Assembly (NCBI GenBank): GCA_905182465.1
Contig: CAJJBI010000003.1
Coordinates: 248,001 to 312,000, forward strand
Direction of reading: 5' to 3'
Length of the DNA stretch: 64,000 nucleotides
Source of the DNA: Opitutaceae bacterium BACL24 MAG-120322-bin51
Lineage (GTDB): Bacteria; Verrucomicrobiota; Verrucomicrobiia; Opitutales; Coraliomargaritaceae
Below the pieces are notes generated by a model, which ran no database searches, had not been told where the DNA came from, and saw nothing but the letters and a program-made list of their open reading frames with translations. Shown in pieces: positions 56,097 to 64,000 of this stretch. A program made the position numbers and the translations under genes. Numbering within the stretch: the first letter of the stretch is position 1; each line of letters begins with the position of its first letter.

Positions 56097-56941
56097 ATAG
56101 TCTATCCATGATACTCCGCATACTAGCAGTTGTCGCAGCCATCTCTGCGACTGCACTTTTCTTCGTCAGCAAAGGTAAACTAGCCGAGCAGCAAGCAGTC
56201 GCCCAAAAAGCCGAAAAAGCAACGGTGGCTGTTCAAGCCGAGCTAACAGTTGCGAATGAACAAATTAGCGCACTAGAAGGTAGCCTAAGTAACGAGCGCG
56301 ATGCCCTTGCCAACGAAAAGCGAAAGCTCGAAAGTATGCGCTCTGAAATGTATACTGCTCGTCAAGAAGTGAGTCGCACACAACGGCAAGTTAGCGAAGC
56401 CAAGAAAAGTATCGCAGAACTCGAAAGCACTGCTAGACGCCTACGCACAGACCTCCTTCAGTCAGAGCAGAGTCTCGCTAGTTCTAGTAAAGAAGACGAA
56501 GTCGAGCAACTGATCGAGCGCGTCGCTGAGCTAGAAGAAAGCAATGCAGACCTTAAGGAGTCATTGGAAGACGCCAAAGTCACCTCATCCACATCGCGCG
56601 CGCCTGAATATCCAGAAAGCAGCAGTAAAATAGCTTCCATTGCTACCTCTACCTACAGCAGTGGCTTCACTGCAACCAAGTCGCAAGCTCTACCCACCGC
56701 ATCAATCGGGTCCGAGACTACCATTGAGTCGCTTAGTGCTGCCAATGGGCTCATCGCGCTCGCCAACAGTCCAGAGCTAGGCCTGAGTCCCGGCACCACA
56801 GTGACCATTATCAAAAAGCTCAAAGCATTGGGCAAAATACAAGTCTCTCAAGTCACGGATGACCTAGTCTTGGCTAATCTCCTCCCTGGTGCTAAAACGC
56901 GAGAAATGATCGCAGGCACGACAGTGAGTCTACTCCGCTAA
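56093..56941 (+). CDS. membrane-anchored coiled-coil protein
   Basis: 282 residues. An N-terminal membrane helix (about 5-25) is followed by a long coiled coil (about 27-165, with [20 protein letters not shown] and [13 protein letters not shown]). After a Ser/Thr linker, a compact C-terminal domain contains [23 protein letters not shown]. The layout suggests a periplasmic coiled coil anchored in the inner membrane, as in cell-division or envelope scaffold proteins. No family was recognised. It is coupled to pgi by start/stop overlap. Confidence 0.75.
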   Translation: MNSLSMILRILAVVAAISATALFFVSKGKLAEQQAVAQKAEKATVAVQAELTVANEQISALEGSLSNERDALANEKRKLESMRSEMYTARQEVSRTQRQVSEAKKSIAELESTARRLRTDLLQSEQSLASSSKEDEVEQLIERVAELEESNADLKESLEDAKVTSSTSRAPEYPESSSKIASIATSTYSSGFTATKSQALPTASIGSETTIESLSAANGLIALANSPELGLSPGTTVTIIKKLKALGKIQVSQVTDDLVLANLLPGAKTREMIAGTTVSLLR

Positions 56942-56962
56942 TCAATCACAATAAAATTTACT

Positions 56963-57121
56963 ATGTATCGTCGCATTGCACTCCTCCTCGCCCTTGCCTT
57001 TATGGCACTCTCCACGACTGGCTGCTTCGACAGCGACCCGGACGATCAATCCGTCCCATGGAGCCGCCCAGCTGAATGGGAACGCGGCGCACCCGGCATG
57101 GGCGGCATGGGCGGCAGGTAG
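56963..57121 (+). CDS. small lipoprotein
   Basis: 52 residues from ATG 56963. It has a signal peptide with lipobox LSTTGC, acidic mature residues (DSDPDD), then PWSRPAEWERGAPGMGGMGGR. It is a probable LspA substrate. It starts 21 bases after the coiled-coil gene, so it is likely on the same transcript, which then ends at the terminator at 57142. Function unknown. Confidence 0.75.
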   Translation: MYRRIALLLALAFMALSTTGCFDSDPDDQSVPWSRPAEWERGAPGMGGMGGR

Positions 57122-57141
57122 TCGCAGAAAACAGTTTATTC

Positions 57142-57174
57142 AAAAACTCCATCACTCCTGGTGGAGTTTTTTTG
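57142..57174 (+). terminator. intrinsic terminator after the small lipoprotein gene
   Basis: AAAAACTCCA and TGGAGTTTTTTT flank a short inner CAC/GTG pairing, giving an approximately 12-bp stem with a T7 tract. It closes the pgi transcript before the TPP riboswitch. Confidence 0.9.
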
Positions 57175-57219
57175 TGCCCGCTCTTGACAAGCCGATGTCA
57201 CCCACCTTCTTTAGCGGTC

Positions 57220-57320
57220 TTCCTTAGGGGTGACCTGGCATGGGTCTGAGACGCTTCCTTCTTTCAACAGAAGCGATCCCTTCGAACCTGATCCGGTTGA
57301 CACCGGCGTAGGAAAAGGAA
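57220..57320 (+). ncRNA. TPP (thiamine pyrophosphate) riboswitch aptamer
   Basis: P1 can form from TTCCTT (57220-57225) and AAGGAA (57315-57320). GGGGTG near 57227 and CTGAGA (57246-57251) are the pyrimidine-sensing half. Helix P3 is CGCTTC (57252-57257) with GAAGCG (57270-57275). CCCTTCGAACCTGATC, CGGTT and ACCGGCGTAGG complete the pyrophosphate-sensing half. The order and bases match the THI-box consensus. It controls the TonB receptor gene that starts at 57395. Confidence 0.93.
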
Positions 57321-57321
57321 C

Positions 57322-57391
57322 GGATCGCTCTTTGAGCGATTCGCCTTCAATCGCCCAAAACCGGATCTCAAACATACAAAAATTGAGATCC
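57322..57391 (+). promoter_or_regulatory. expression platform of the TPP riboswitch with RBS-sequestering hairpin
   Basis: GGATCGCT (57322-57329) can pair with AGCGATCC (57272-57279) in the aptamer or, as ATCGCTC, with GAGCGAT (57334-57340). GAGCGAT can in turn be taken by GCGATT/AATCGC (57336-57341/57349-57354). Last, GGATCTCAA (57363-57371) pairs perfectly with TTGAGATCC (57383-57391), three bases before the ATG at 57395, and would bury the ribosome-binding region. Confidence 0.6.
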
Positions 57392-57394
57392 AAC

Positions 57395-59557
57395 ATGAAA
57401 CACACAATCAGCGCACTTGCGCTTCTTAGCATCGCCACGACACCACTCTTCGCTGAAGAAGGTGTCGTTTCCGCCATTCCCGAACTTCCCGTGACCATCG
57501 TCACTGGCGAACTCTGGGAATCTGAACTCCAAAAGACGACTGCCAGCGTCACTGTCATCAATCAAGCCTCGCTTGAAGACAAAGGCGTTCAACACTTCGA
57601 GGATGTGATCAACGCCATCCCCAACCTCACGTGGACGGGTCGGCACATCCCGCCCCCGCTTACATCCAAATACGCGGTATCGGCGAAAATTCACAGTTCG
57701 AAGGCGAGACGCCGGACTCTACGGTCCGCTTTTTGGTAGACGACCTTGATTTCACTGGAGTCGGTACTATAGGCAATCTCTTCGATGTACGACAAGTCGA
57801 AGTTCTCCGTGGCCCACAAGCAGGTGCATTCGGTGCCAATGCAGCTGGTGGTGTCTCGCAGATCGTCACGAACGATCCGACTCCCTACTGGACCGGCCAG
57901 GTCGAAGGCACCCTAGGCAACGACAGTCTATTTGCAGGCGGCTTTGCAGTAGGTGGCCCTTGCTTGAAAACGATCCTGAAAACTCACCTTCCGTTTCTGC
58001 TGCTATCAACTCAACAAGATGGCTTCGAGAAAACCAATCCCTCAATAAAGATGACACTAACGAACGCGACGAGTTGAATACTCGCCTTAAGGTTCGTTGG
58101 ATCGCGAATGAGGACTGGCAGTGGGATGCGACTCTTTTCTACGCTGACACTGACAACGGCTACGATGAGTGGACGCTCGAGAATACGGGCTTCGATACCT
58201 TTTCAGATTTTGAGGGCGTGACGAACAGCAGAGCTTTCGCCACAAGTCTTCGGGGCAAATGGACCGGCTTAGATAAAGTCGAGATCACGACAATCACTAG
58301 CTTCACAGACTACGGACTCCTCAACAGTGCCGACGGCGATTGGGCAGATGCAGCTAGCTCCACTTTCGTGATCCCATTGATGACGACAATGACCCCATTA
58401 CCCCGGATGTTCCACTCCGATTGACTTCAGTAGCTTTTTAATAACCGAGCGCGAACGTCAGCGCTGGAGTGAGGAAATCCGCTTCGCCTCGGTCGATAAG
58501 GAAGACGCTCTCGGCCTTATTGATCGCTGGACTGTAGGGATCTATTTTGAGGATTTCGAAGAAGATACAGAATACAATGTCTTCGGGGTCGGTGAAACGA
58601 ACTACGAAACACAGACCCTTAGCTTTTACGGGCAAGGTATACACTTATTCAATGATGAGACTCGCCTGATTGTTGGTCTGCGCGCCGAGTATTACGACTT
58701 GGATACAGTCGTCGACTACGAAGCAGACAGCTTCTTAGATTCAGATAACAATCCTAGCTTTGACGACTGGCTGTTTGGTGGAAAGGTCACAATAGAGCAC
58801 GACTTGAGTGATTCGTCGACCGTCTTTGCATCGGTCACTAAGGGGTATAAGGCTGGTGGTGCAAATATCTTCCCCGGTCTAGAGGGCGACGACCCAGATT
58901 CTCCGGAAGTAGAACGAAATTTCCCTACCAGCTATGACACTGAAGACCTCTGGAACTATGAGCTAGGGCTACGTTCGAGTTTGCTTGATGGAGCGCTTGT
59001 GTCTCAACTAACTCTTTTCTATCTTGATCGCGAAGATGCCCAGCTCCGCAGCTCCGCAGGAGTCGGTGTCGATTTCACCTATGGCACCACCAATGCAGGC
59101 GATGCGGAACACTACGGTGCTGAATTAGAGACCACTTGGTATATTAATGAAAACTGGACGATTTCGGCAGGCCTAGGATTACTCGACACCGAACTCGATA
59201 CAACGGGTGATGAGCTCTCCAGCGCACCCTCTTATACTTACAACGCGAGAGTCGATTATGTTACTAAGAATGGCTTCTTTGCTAACCTTGAAGTGACTGG
59301 CAGTGATGATTTCTTCGAATCGAACAATCCGGATAATCGTGATCAGCGGATTCGCAGTGCTTTCACAGTCTTTAACGGTGCTGTGGGCTATCGTTACGAG
59401 AATTGGACACTCACTCTATGGGGACGTAATATCTTCTGACGAAGAATATGAAGAAACGCGTTTTCTTCTTCGAACAATGCCGACCTGGCGATGACAACGC
59501 TTCGAAGCTCCCGCCGACCGCGCACATTCGGCGTGACACTCTAACTACAGCTGGTAA
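57395..59557 (+). pseudogene. TonB-dependent receptor of the thiamine regulon, broken by multiple indels
   Basis: The start is ATG 57395 with signal peptide MKHTISALALLSIATTPLFA. Coherent receptor sequence continues through all three frames: plug (ASVTVINQASLEDKGV, then NLTWTGGTSRPRYIQIRGIGE if one T near 57645 and one near 57660 are removed), RQVEVLRGPQAGAFGANAAGG, barrel strands (DELNTRLKVRWIANEDWQWD; WSEEIRFAS; GYKAGGANIFPGL; WTLTLWGRNIF), and a normal barrel end RTFGVTLNYSW at 59557 after removing one T. At least six indels are needed. Under a TPP riboswitch it should import thiamine or a precursor across the outer membrane. Codons and conserved residues stay good in each piece, so either the sequence has errors or the gene was lost very recently. 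Confidence 0.85.
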
Positions 59558-59577
59558 GCTATCAACTTACATTTTAC

Positions 59578-59607
59578 AAAGCCCCGTTCAATCGAACGGG
59601 GCTTTTT
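59578..59607 (+). terminator. intrinsic terminator after the thiamine receptor
   Basis: AAAGCCCCGTT and AACGGGGCTTT with loop CAATCG, followed by a T-run. The stem is perfect. Confidence 0.92.
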
Positions 59608-59661
59608 CATGCTACCCCAAATACACTTGCCACGCCTCACTCTCCACGCCCCACTCGACCG

Positions 59662-60515
59662 ATGATTTCATCGATTGTCACGCACCCGGGCGGTGCCCAT
59701 AAAGACGACTTCCTCGCTTGCGCAGTGCTACTCACACAAGCGCCTGTCGCCATCCAACGCCGCGATCCTACCGAGGCGGATCTGACTGACACCTCCGTCG
59801 CCGTGATCGACATCGGTCATCAACATGACGCCTCACTCCACAACTTCGATCACCATCAGCTTCCTCGGGACCATGTGCCCACTTGCGCACTTTCTCTCGT
59901 TCTTCAGCATCTCGGTATCTACGAAGACAGCCGCGAATTTTGCAGCTGGCTTGAAGTTGCTGAATGGTTCGACTGCAGAGGTCCGGTGGATACAGCAAAG
60001 TGGCTGGAGATGGATCGCGAAACGCTAGGCAGGCTGAACTCACCGCTCGACATCACCATCCTTCGCCGCTTCGGCAGTCAGACAGACACAAACCAGGCGA
60101 ACCGATCTGGGAGATTATGCGCATGATTGGCCAAGACTTGGTCGATTACGTGACCAATCTTCGCACCCGCCTCGACTTTGTCGCCCAGCACGCGGAAGTC
60201 TGGACATTCGATGGCTTCAAAGCCCTCTTTATGCCGCGTACAGATCCCATGCCTGACGAGGCCTCTTCCGGCCTCGGCTATCACGTAGGAAAGCTCGGGC
60301 TAGAAAACGAAATCCTCGCTCTCGTCTATCCCGACAGTCGTGGCACTGGCTACGGCATGCGCCGGTTCAATGACGACCTACGCATGGAATTCACCCAATG
60401 TGAAGAAGAAGCTGACGTTCACTTTGCTCACGCCCGTGGCTTCATCGCGAAGACCTCTTCCGCCGAAGTCGACCGACTCAAGGAACTCGTCTCGTTAGCC
60501 TACCGAAAAGTTTGA
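59662..60515 (+). CDS. MYG1/UPF0160-family protein, frameshifted
   Basis: The 5' frame from 59662 has THPGGAHKDDFLA and HNFDHHQ, the metal-binding motifs of the MYG1 (UPF0160) family, which is related to DHH nucleases. Coherent sequence continues in the next frame from about 60090 (KPGEPIWEIMRMIGQDLVDY, then ALVYPDSRGTGYGMRRF) to 60515. An indel within the repeated GACAGACA at about 60079-60092 joins the two into about 284 residues. Bacterial members are probable metal-dependent exonucleases or phosphoesterases. It follows the receptor terminator and is a separate unit. Confidence 0.82.
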
Positions 60516-60626
60516 TAAAGATATTTAGCCATACATTAGCTCTATCTTACGACTACTTATCCGCTTTCCAGCCTTGCTGGATTGCGAGATCACTGGAAAT
60601 GAAACGTATCTTTTAATTGGCCAAGG

Positions 60627-62001
60627 TTATGTCCAAAGATCTTCCCCGTATTGCCACCCTTCGCGGGCAGGTTCTTTTATGAATGCATTCAACTCTGGAC
60701 GGTTCAGACAACCCTTGGCTGGATCCCATTCGATGCGTCCGCCGAAGCGCTGCGCTAATACCCCGAGAAGCGCAACCTCAGTCAAGGGCGCGGCATAGTC
60801 AAAGTTTGACCCACACTCGGAGAGATCGCCTTTGATCGTAGCCACCCACTCGGCAAAAGGTCCCTCTTGCTTTATACGAGGGTATCTTTCCTCGATAGTG
60901 GCATTTTCTTTAAATTCTTTAAAAACCTCTCTGCTCGTTAGGCGAGGGTTGTTGGATCGATGATCTAAGAAACCATTTTGTTTCTCACCGTACCAGAAAG
61001 AACCCCTGTCGGGTATCTTACCCAAATCCCACTCTGGCGGTGATTTAATGGGGGTGCCCCCATTGCGAGCCCCCTCATACCAATACATGGAGCAAGCTGC
61101 CTTATCGCCACGAGCGGGAAAGTCGTAGCGCACGACGCTATAATCGGGAATCATACCTTCGAGCGCAGGGCCCTCGCTCCACACATTCGACCACAATCGG
61201 GTCGTAAAGATCTAATATCCAGACTGGGCCGTCACCTGTGTGGCAAAACCAATCTCCAAATTGCCCCGTACCGAAATCATTAAAACCACGCCATGTGAGA
61301 GGATGGTAGATATCATTGTAAGCAGTCTCTCGGGCAGGACCTAACCAAAGATCCCAGTCGATTTCTTCAGGAATGGGCTGACCCTCAAGTGGCATTTGAA
61401 CTGGTTTCTTGAAAAACCTACTATCCCAATTCGGCCCGTTGATGCCTAAATGCACCTCAGTAATCTGACCGAAGACGTCGGCTTCATACCACTCACGCAT
61501 TATGCGTATCCCATCGTTAGTATGACCTTGATTAGCCATGTTCGTGACAACGCCATATTTATCCTTCGCCTTACGTAAGGTGCGCGCTTCCCAAATATTA
61601 TGAGTGAGAGGCTTTTGCGTGCAAACGTGCTTGCCTCTCTGCATCGAATCAATCGTAGCTGCAAAATGCGTGTGGTCGGGTGTATTAATACAGACAGCAT
61701 CAATCTCGTTTCCCATTTTATCGAGCATGACACGAAAATCAGAATAGGTGGGCGTGCCTTTCCCTGCTGCCCATTCTGGAAAATGGCGGCGATCAATATC
61801 GCAAAGTGCGACAATGTTCTCCCCCTCACACCCGTCGTAAGCCAGACGTGCAATTCCACCAGCACCAATCATCGCAATATTAATCTTACTATTGGCCGAT
61901 GGGCCCGCCTGCCCAATCGAGAACCGGGGTAGAATAAAAGCCCCCGCAGTCGTCACTGCAGTCGTTTTGAGAAAAGTGCGGCGGTTAATGGTCGTTTTCA
62001 T
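60627..62001 (-). CDS. Gfo/Idh/MocA oxidoreductase with Tat signal, frameshifted
   Basis: From ATG 62001, a Tat signal RRTFLKTT is followed by an NAD-binding fold ([19 protein letters not shown]) and the typical EKP-like site, here CTQKPLTHN. Catalytic-region strings INTPDHTHF and [11 protein letters not shown] are of the verrucomicrobial secreted type. The frame shifts near 61177: coding resumes as [24 protein letters not shown] and ends at 60627. A one-base insertion in the GG near 61176-61180 explains this. About 457 residues. Such exported proteins act on sugars or derivatives in the periplasm; the substrate is unknown. ThuA lies 22 bases upstream. Confidence 0.85.
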
Positions 62002-62023
62002 GTTTCTTATATTAAAGTAAATT

Positions 62024-62999
62024 TTATTTTCCGAGAGATGCACTCGGGCTGGTATCTGCCTCGATGTCGCCAGTGGCAAATTGGATGCCAGCAAGAAAGT
62101 GTTTAAGCATCAGTGGATCGGTATAAATATGGTGATTGTGCCCAAGGCTGGTATAGAAAACACGTCCTTCACCGACACTCTGCACCCAACTAATTGCATA
62201 ATCGCCGCAGGTTCTGCGTAATGGCGACTTTGCCATCGGCTCATCGCTACGTTCAACATCCAGGCTCAATAAGCACACGCAGCTTTTCACGCGAATAAGG
62301 CTCTTCCTTAAACTGGTAGATTTCGTCCTGAATCCGAAAATCAGACATATCACCGAAGACAGGTTTTATGAGCGCGTGTTCTGAGTCTTCAATCAAGACG
62401 GTCACATTATGACGCCAGCTCCAGGGATGCCCCCAGAAATAACCACCGATCATATCCCCGTAGTCTTCGTCTTCGTAACAAGAATCCGTCGCGGCGTGGA
62501 TACCGACTAAGCCACCACCAGCATGGACAAACTGGACCAGATTAGCGATCAAACGCTTATGCCTCGCATGGAGCCAATTCCATTGCAGATCACTGAAGTC
62601 CTCCCGCAACTTATCCGACGGCATGAAAAAATCTAGCGTGGGACTAAGCAATACAATCGCATCAAACGTTTTCAATACATCGATCTCGAAGTTTTCAGGG
62701 TCGTCGCTAATTAATGCTTGATAGGCACCCGTCTTAATTCCCATCCGATCTAGAGCTACCTTGCCTGTGGGAATGGAGGCATGCCTAAAACCCGCAGTGG
62801 CACTAAAGATCAAAATCTTGCGTGGCGAATCAGGCACGGCCAAGGCAATGTCCGGCAATGCAGCATCAATAGCTTCGAGTCTTTCTTGAGGGACAGGCTC
62901 ATCATTAAAGGACGGCTTCCAGTCGTAGGTCGTTACGCCAGAAAAAGCGAACTGAACCGTAAGCAAAAGACTGAATAGGGAATTAAAGGAATACATCAT
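62024..62999 (-). CDS. secreted ThuA-like protein, frameshifted
   Basis: From ATG 62999, a signal peptide and the ThuA-like fold ([57 protein letters not shown]). Near 62270 the frame breaks: removing one A gives [19 protein letters not shown], continuing [20 protein letters not shown] to the end at 62024, about 324 residues. ThuA proteins are glutamine amidotransferase-like and linked to trehalose or other disaccharide use, often beside Gfo/Idh/MocA genes as here. The pair is probably one operon. Confidence 0.87.
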
Positions 63000-63053
63000 A
63001 TTTAGAGTAAGGGATGATTAAGCCAATTTCACATTGGTAATTACAAAGATAAA

Positions 63054-63831
63054 TTAGAGAGCAGAAGCATTCAAGCGTCTTCGGATACGTATCAAGCCCC
63101 TCGTCATAGTCCAAAGATCCCTCCAAAGGTTCAGCTTACTACCAGATATCTCTTGCCACATAATCGGTAGCTCTGTGATAGGCCACGCATCTTGTTGCAA
63201 AGTCGCCAGTAATTCCACATCGAAGACAAAACCACCCTCAAAGAGACGCTCGCTGACTGCACGGTAAGACCTACCTGAGATCACTTTAGCACCACACTGT
63301 GTATCCATCCATTTCAAGCCGACAATGCCACGTACCAGTGTTCGAAAAAGGTGAAAAGTTGCTTTACGAAGCAATGAGCGCTCCACAGCCAGTGGGCCAG
63401 CAAACTGACGCACAGCGACAAAGCTCATATCTGGATTTTCGCTATCACCTGCGCAATTTAACATACGTATGAGCTCATCCGCGCTGACAGCTCCATCGGC
63501 GTCGACGAAGGCGTAAAAATCAGCATCGGGGAACTGCTTGCCAACTTTGATAAATGGCGCCCCCCTTAAAGCTACGCTCTGGGTGGAGGTGTAAAACCAC
63601 GTCTAAATAAATTTGACTGAATTTTTCCTTGAGCCGCTGCAATTGCTCAACTTCTTCAGTATCCGAACCATCATCCGCGATCACCCAAGTTAAATTCAAA
63701 CCTGATGCGGCCAAGGCTTTTGCCAATCTTACCCCAAAGCGCTCTAGACGAACCGAATCATTCCAGACGGGAGTCACGAGTAAAAACTTTGGCAGCGTCG
63801 CAAGACATATCGTATCACAAAAAACAACCAC
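63054..63831 (-). CDS. family 2 glycosyltransferase, frameshifted
   Basis: The start is at 63831 or a little later. The GT-A N-terminus FLLVTPVWNDSVRLERF, then WVIADDGSDTEE (DD metal-binding type), and SFKGGAIY. In the next frame the sequence runs APFIKVGKQFPDADFYAFVDADGAVSADEL (DxD motif) through GLKWMDTQCGAKVISG to 63054. The extra G is in the six-base C-run at 63560-63565 on the plus strand. The order (GT2 with DADGA, then DTQCGAK) matches dolichyl-phosphate-sugar synthase-like enzymes that make polyprenyl-P-sugars, which would pair with the membrane glycosyltransferase-like gene that diverges from it. Confidence 0.85.
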
Positions 63832-63895
63832 ACGGAATAGCTCAACAGCAAAGCAGGTTTGCAGACTGCGAACAAGTCCGCCTCAATCATCATCA

Positions 63896-64000
63896 ATGCA
63901 CCACCGAACTCTCGTATGCCTCACTTGGCTCATCATCATCACCTTTGCGGGCGTGCTCCGCTTGAGTAACTTAGAGACACGCCCCCTCCATGCAGATGAG
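63896..64000 (+). CDS. membrane protein, N-terminus only (glycosyltransferase 39-like)
   Basis: An open frame from ATG 63896 to the end of the window, 35 codons: one membrane helix (LVCLTWLIIITFAGVLRL) followed by ETRPLHADE. A short Arg-Pro-(Leu/Met)-His-x-Asp-Glu motif after the first helix is typical of large polytopic GT39/TIGR03663-type glycosyltransferases, where Asp/Glu are catalytic. Partial. Its divergence from the GT2 gene supports a polyprenyl-sugar pathway. Confidence 0.55.
   Translation, partial: MHHRTLVCLTWLIIITFAGVLRLSNLETRPLHADE

Overview
The window looks like chromosomal DNA of a Gram-negative bacterium of the Verrucomicrobiota, most likely class Opitutae (for example a marine Coraliomargarita/Puniceicoccus-like lineage). 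This is inferred from the combination of an LptD-type outer-membrane protein, TonB receptors, a PEP-CTERM protein, two-domain AP2 proteins, a fused rhamnulose-phosphate aldolase/dehydrogenase and secreted Gfo/Idh/MocA and ThuA proteins. No marker gene in the window fixes the genus. There are no rRNA or tRNA genes, no insertion sequences, no CRISPR array and no prophage. No gene-free stretch exceeds 300 bases.

Layout. 1-4.4 kb: end of alanine racemase, lptD, scpA, two small hypothetical genes and thioredoxin, closed by a bidirectional terminator. 4.5-6.6 kb (minus): tsf, rpsB with a long acidic tail, and an A-type Fe-S carrier. 6.7-9.2 kb: Ser/Thr kinase followed by rpoN. 9.3-19.6 kb: mostly minus-strand housekeeping genes (hemW, M20 dipeptidase, hybrid histidine kinase, PAS membrane protein, metallopeptidase, mazG, Spx/ArsC-like, GreA/B-like, rpmG, UDP-glucuronate decarboxylase), with yhbY-like and lspA on plus. 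19.7-29.2 kb: a nuclease-helicase fusion, an AP2-like protein, a SUI1/YciH pair, a membrane protein, uracil-DNA glycosylase and hrpA. 29.4-34.8 kb: a rhamnose catabolic locus in which an aldolase pair diverges from a DeoR regulator and rhamnulokinase across a repeat-rich operator region. 34.8-41 kb: mqo, a 591-residue unknown protein, hisF, a tyrosine phosphatase, dus and a small gene. 41-49.7 kb: an outer-membrane/ABC uptake locus (binding protein, permease, ATPase, surface protein, TonB receptor, DUF4465-like PEP-CTERM protein) beside a Fur-family regulator. 49.9-57.1 kb: panD, pheA with a duplicated chorismate-mutase domain, scpB, ilvD, pgi, a coiled-coil membrane protein and a tiny lipoprotein. 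57.2-59.6 kb: a TPP riboswitch and a TonB receptor broken by many indels. 59.7-64 kb: MYG1-like, Gfo/Idh/MocA, ThuA and GT2 genes, each interrupted by one apparent indel, and the first 35 codons of a membrane protein.

Reading frames. At least nine genes have frame breaks across which a coherent protein continues in another frame. Several lie in short homopolymers or dinucleotide repeats (G at 2351, C at 41283, AG at 39411, G/C at 63560). All five genes from 57.4 to 63.9 kb are affected. This looks more like uncorrected sequencing or assembly indels than biological decay, but only raw reads can decide. The most interesting biology is the thiamine-controlled outer-membrane receptor with its chain of competing hairpins, the Fur-linked uptake locus with DUF4465 and surface proteins, the PD-(D/E)XK/XPD-type helicase fusion, the double chorismate-mutase PheA and the phased operator of the rhamnose locus.
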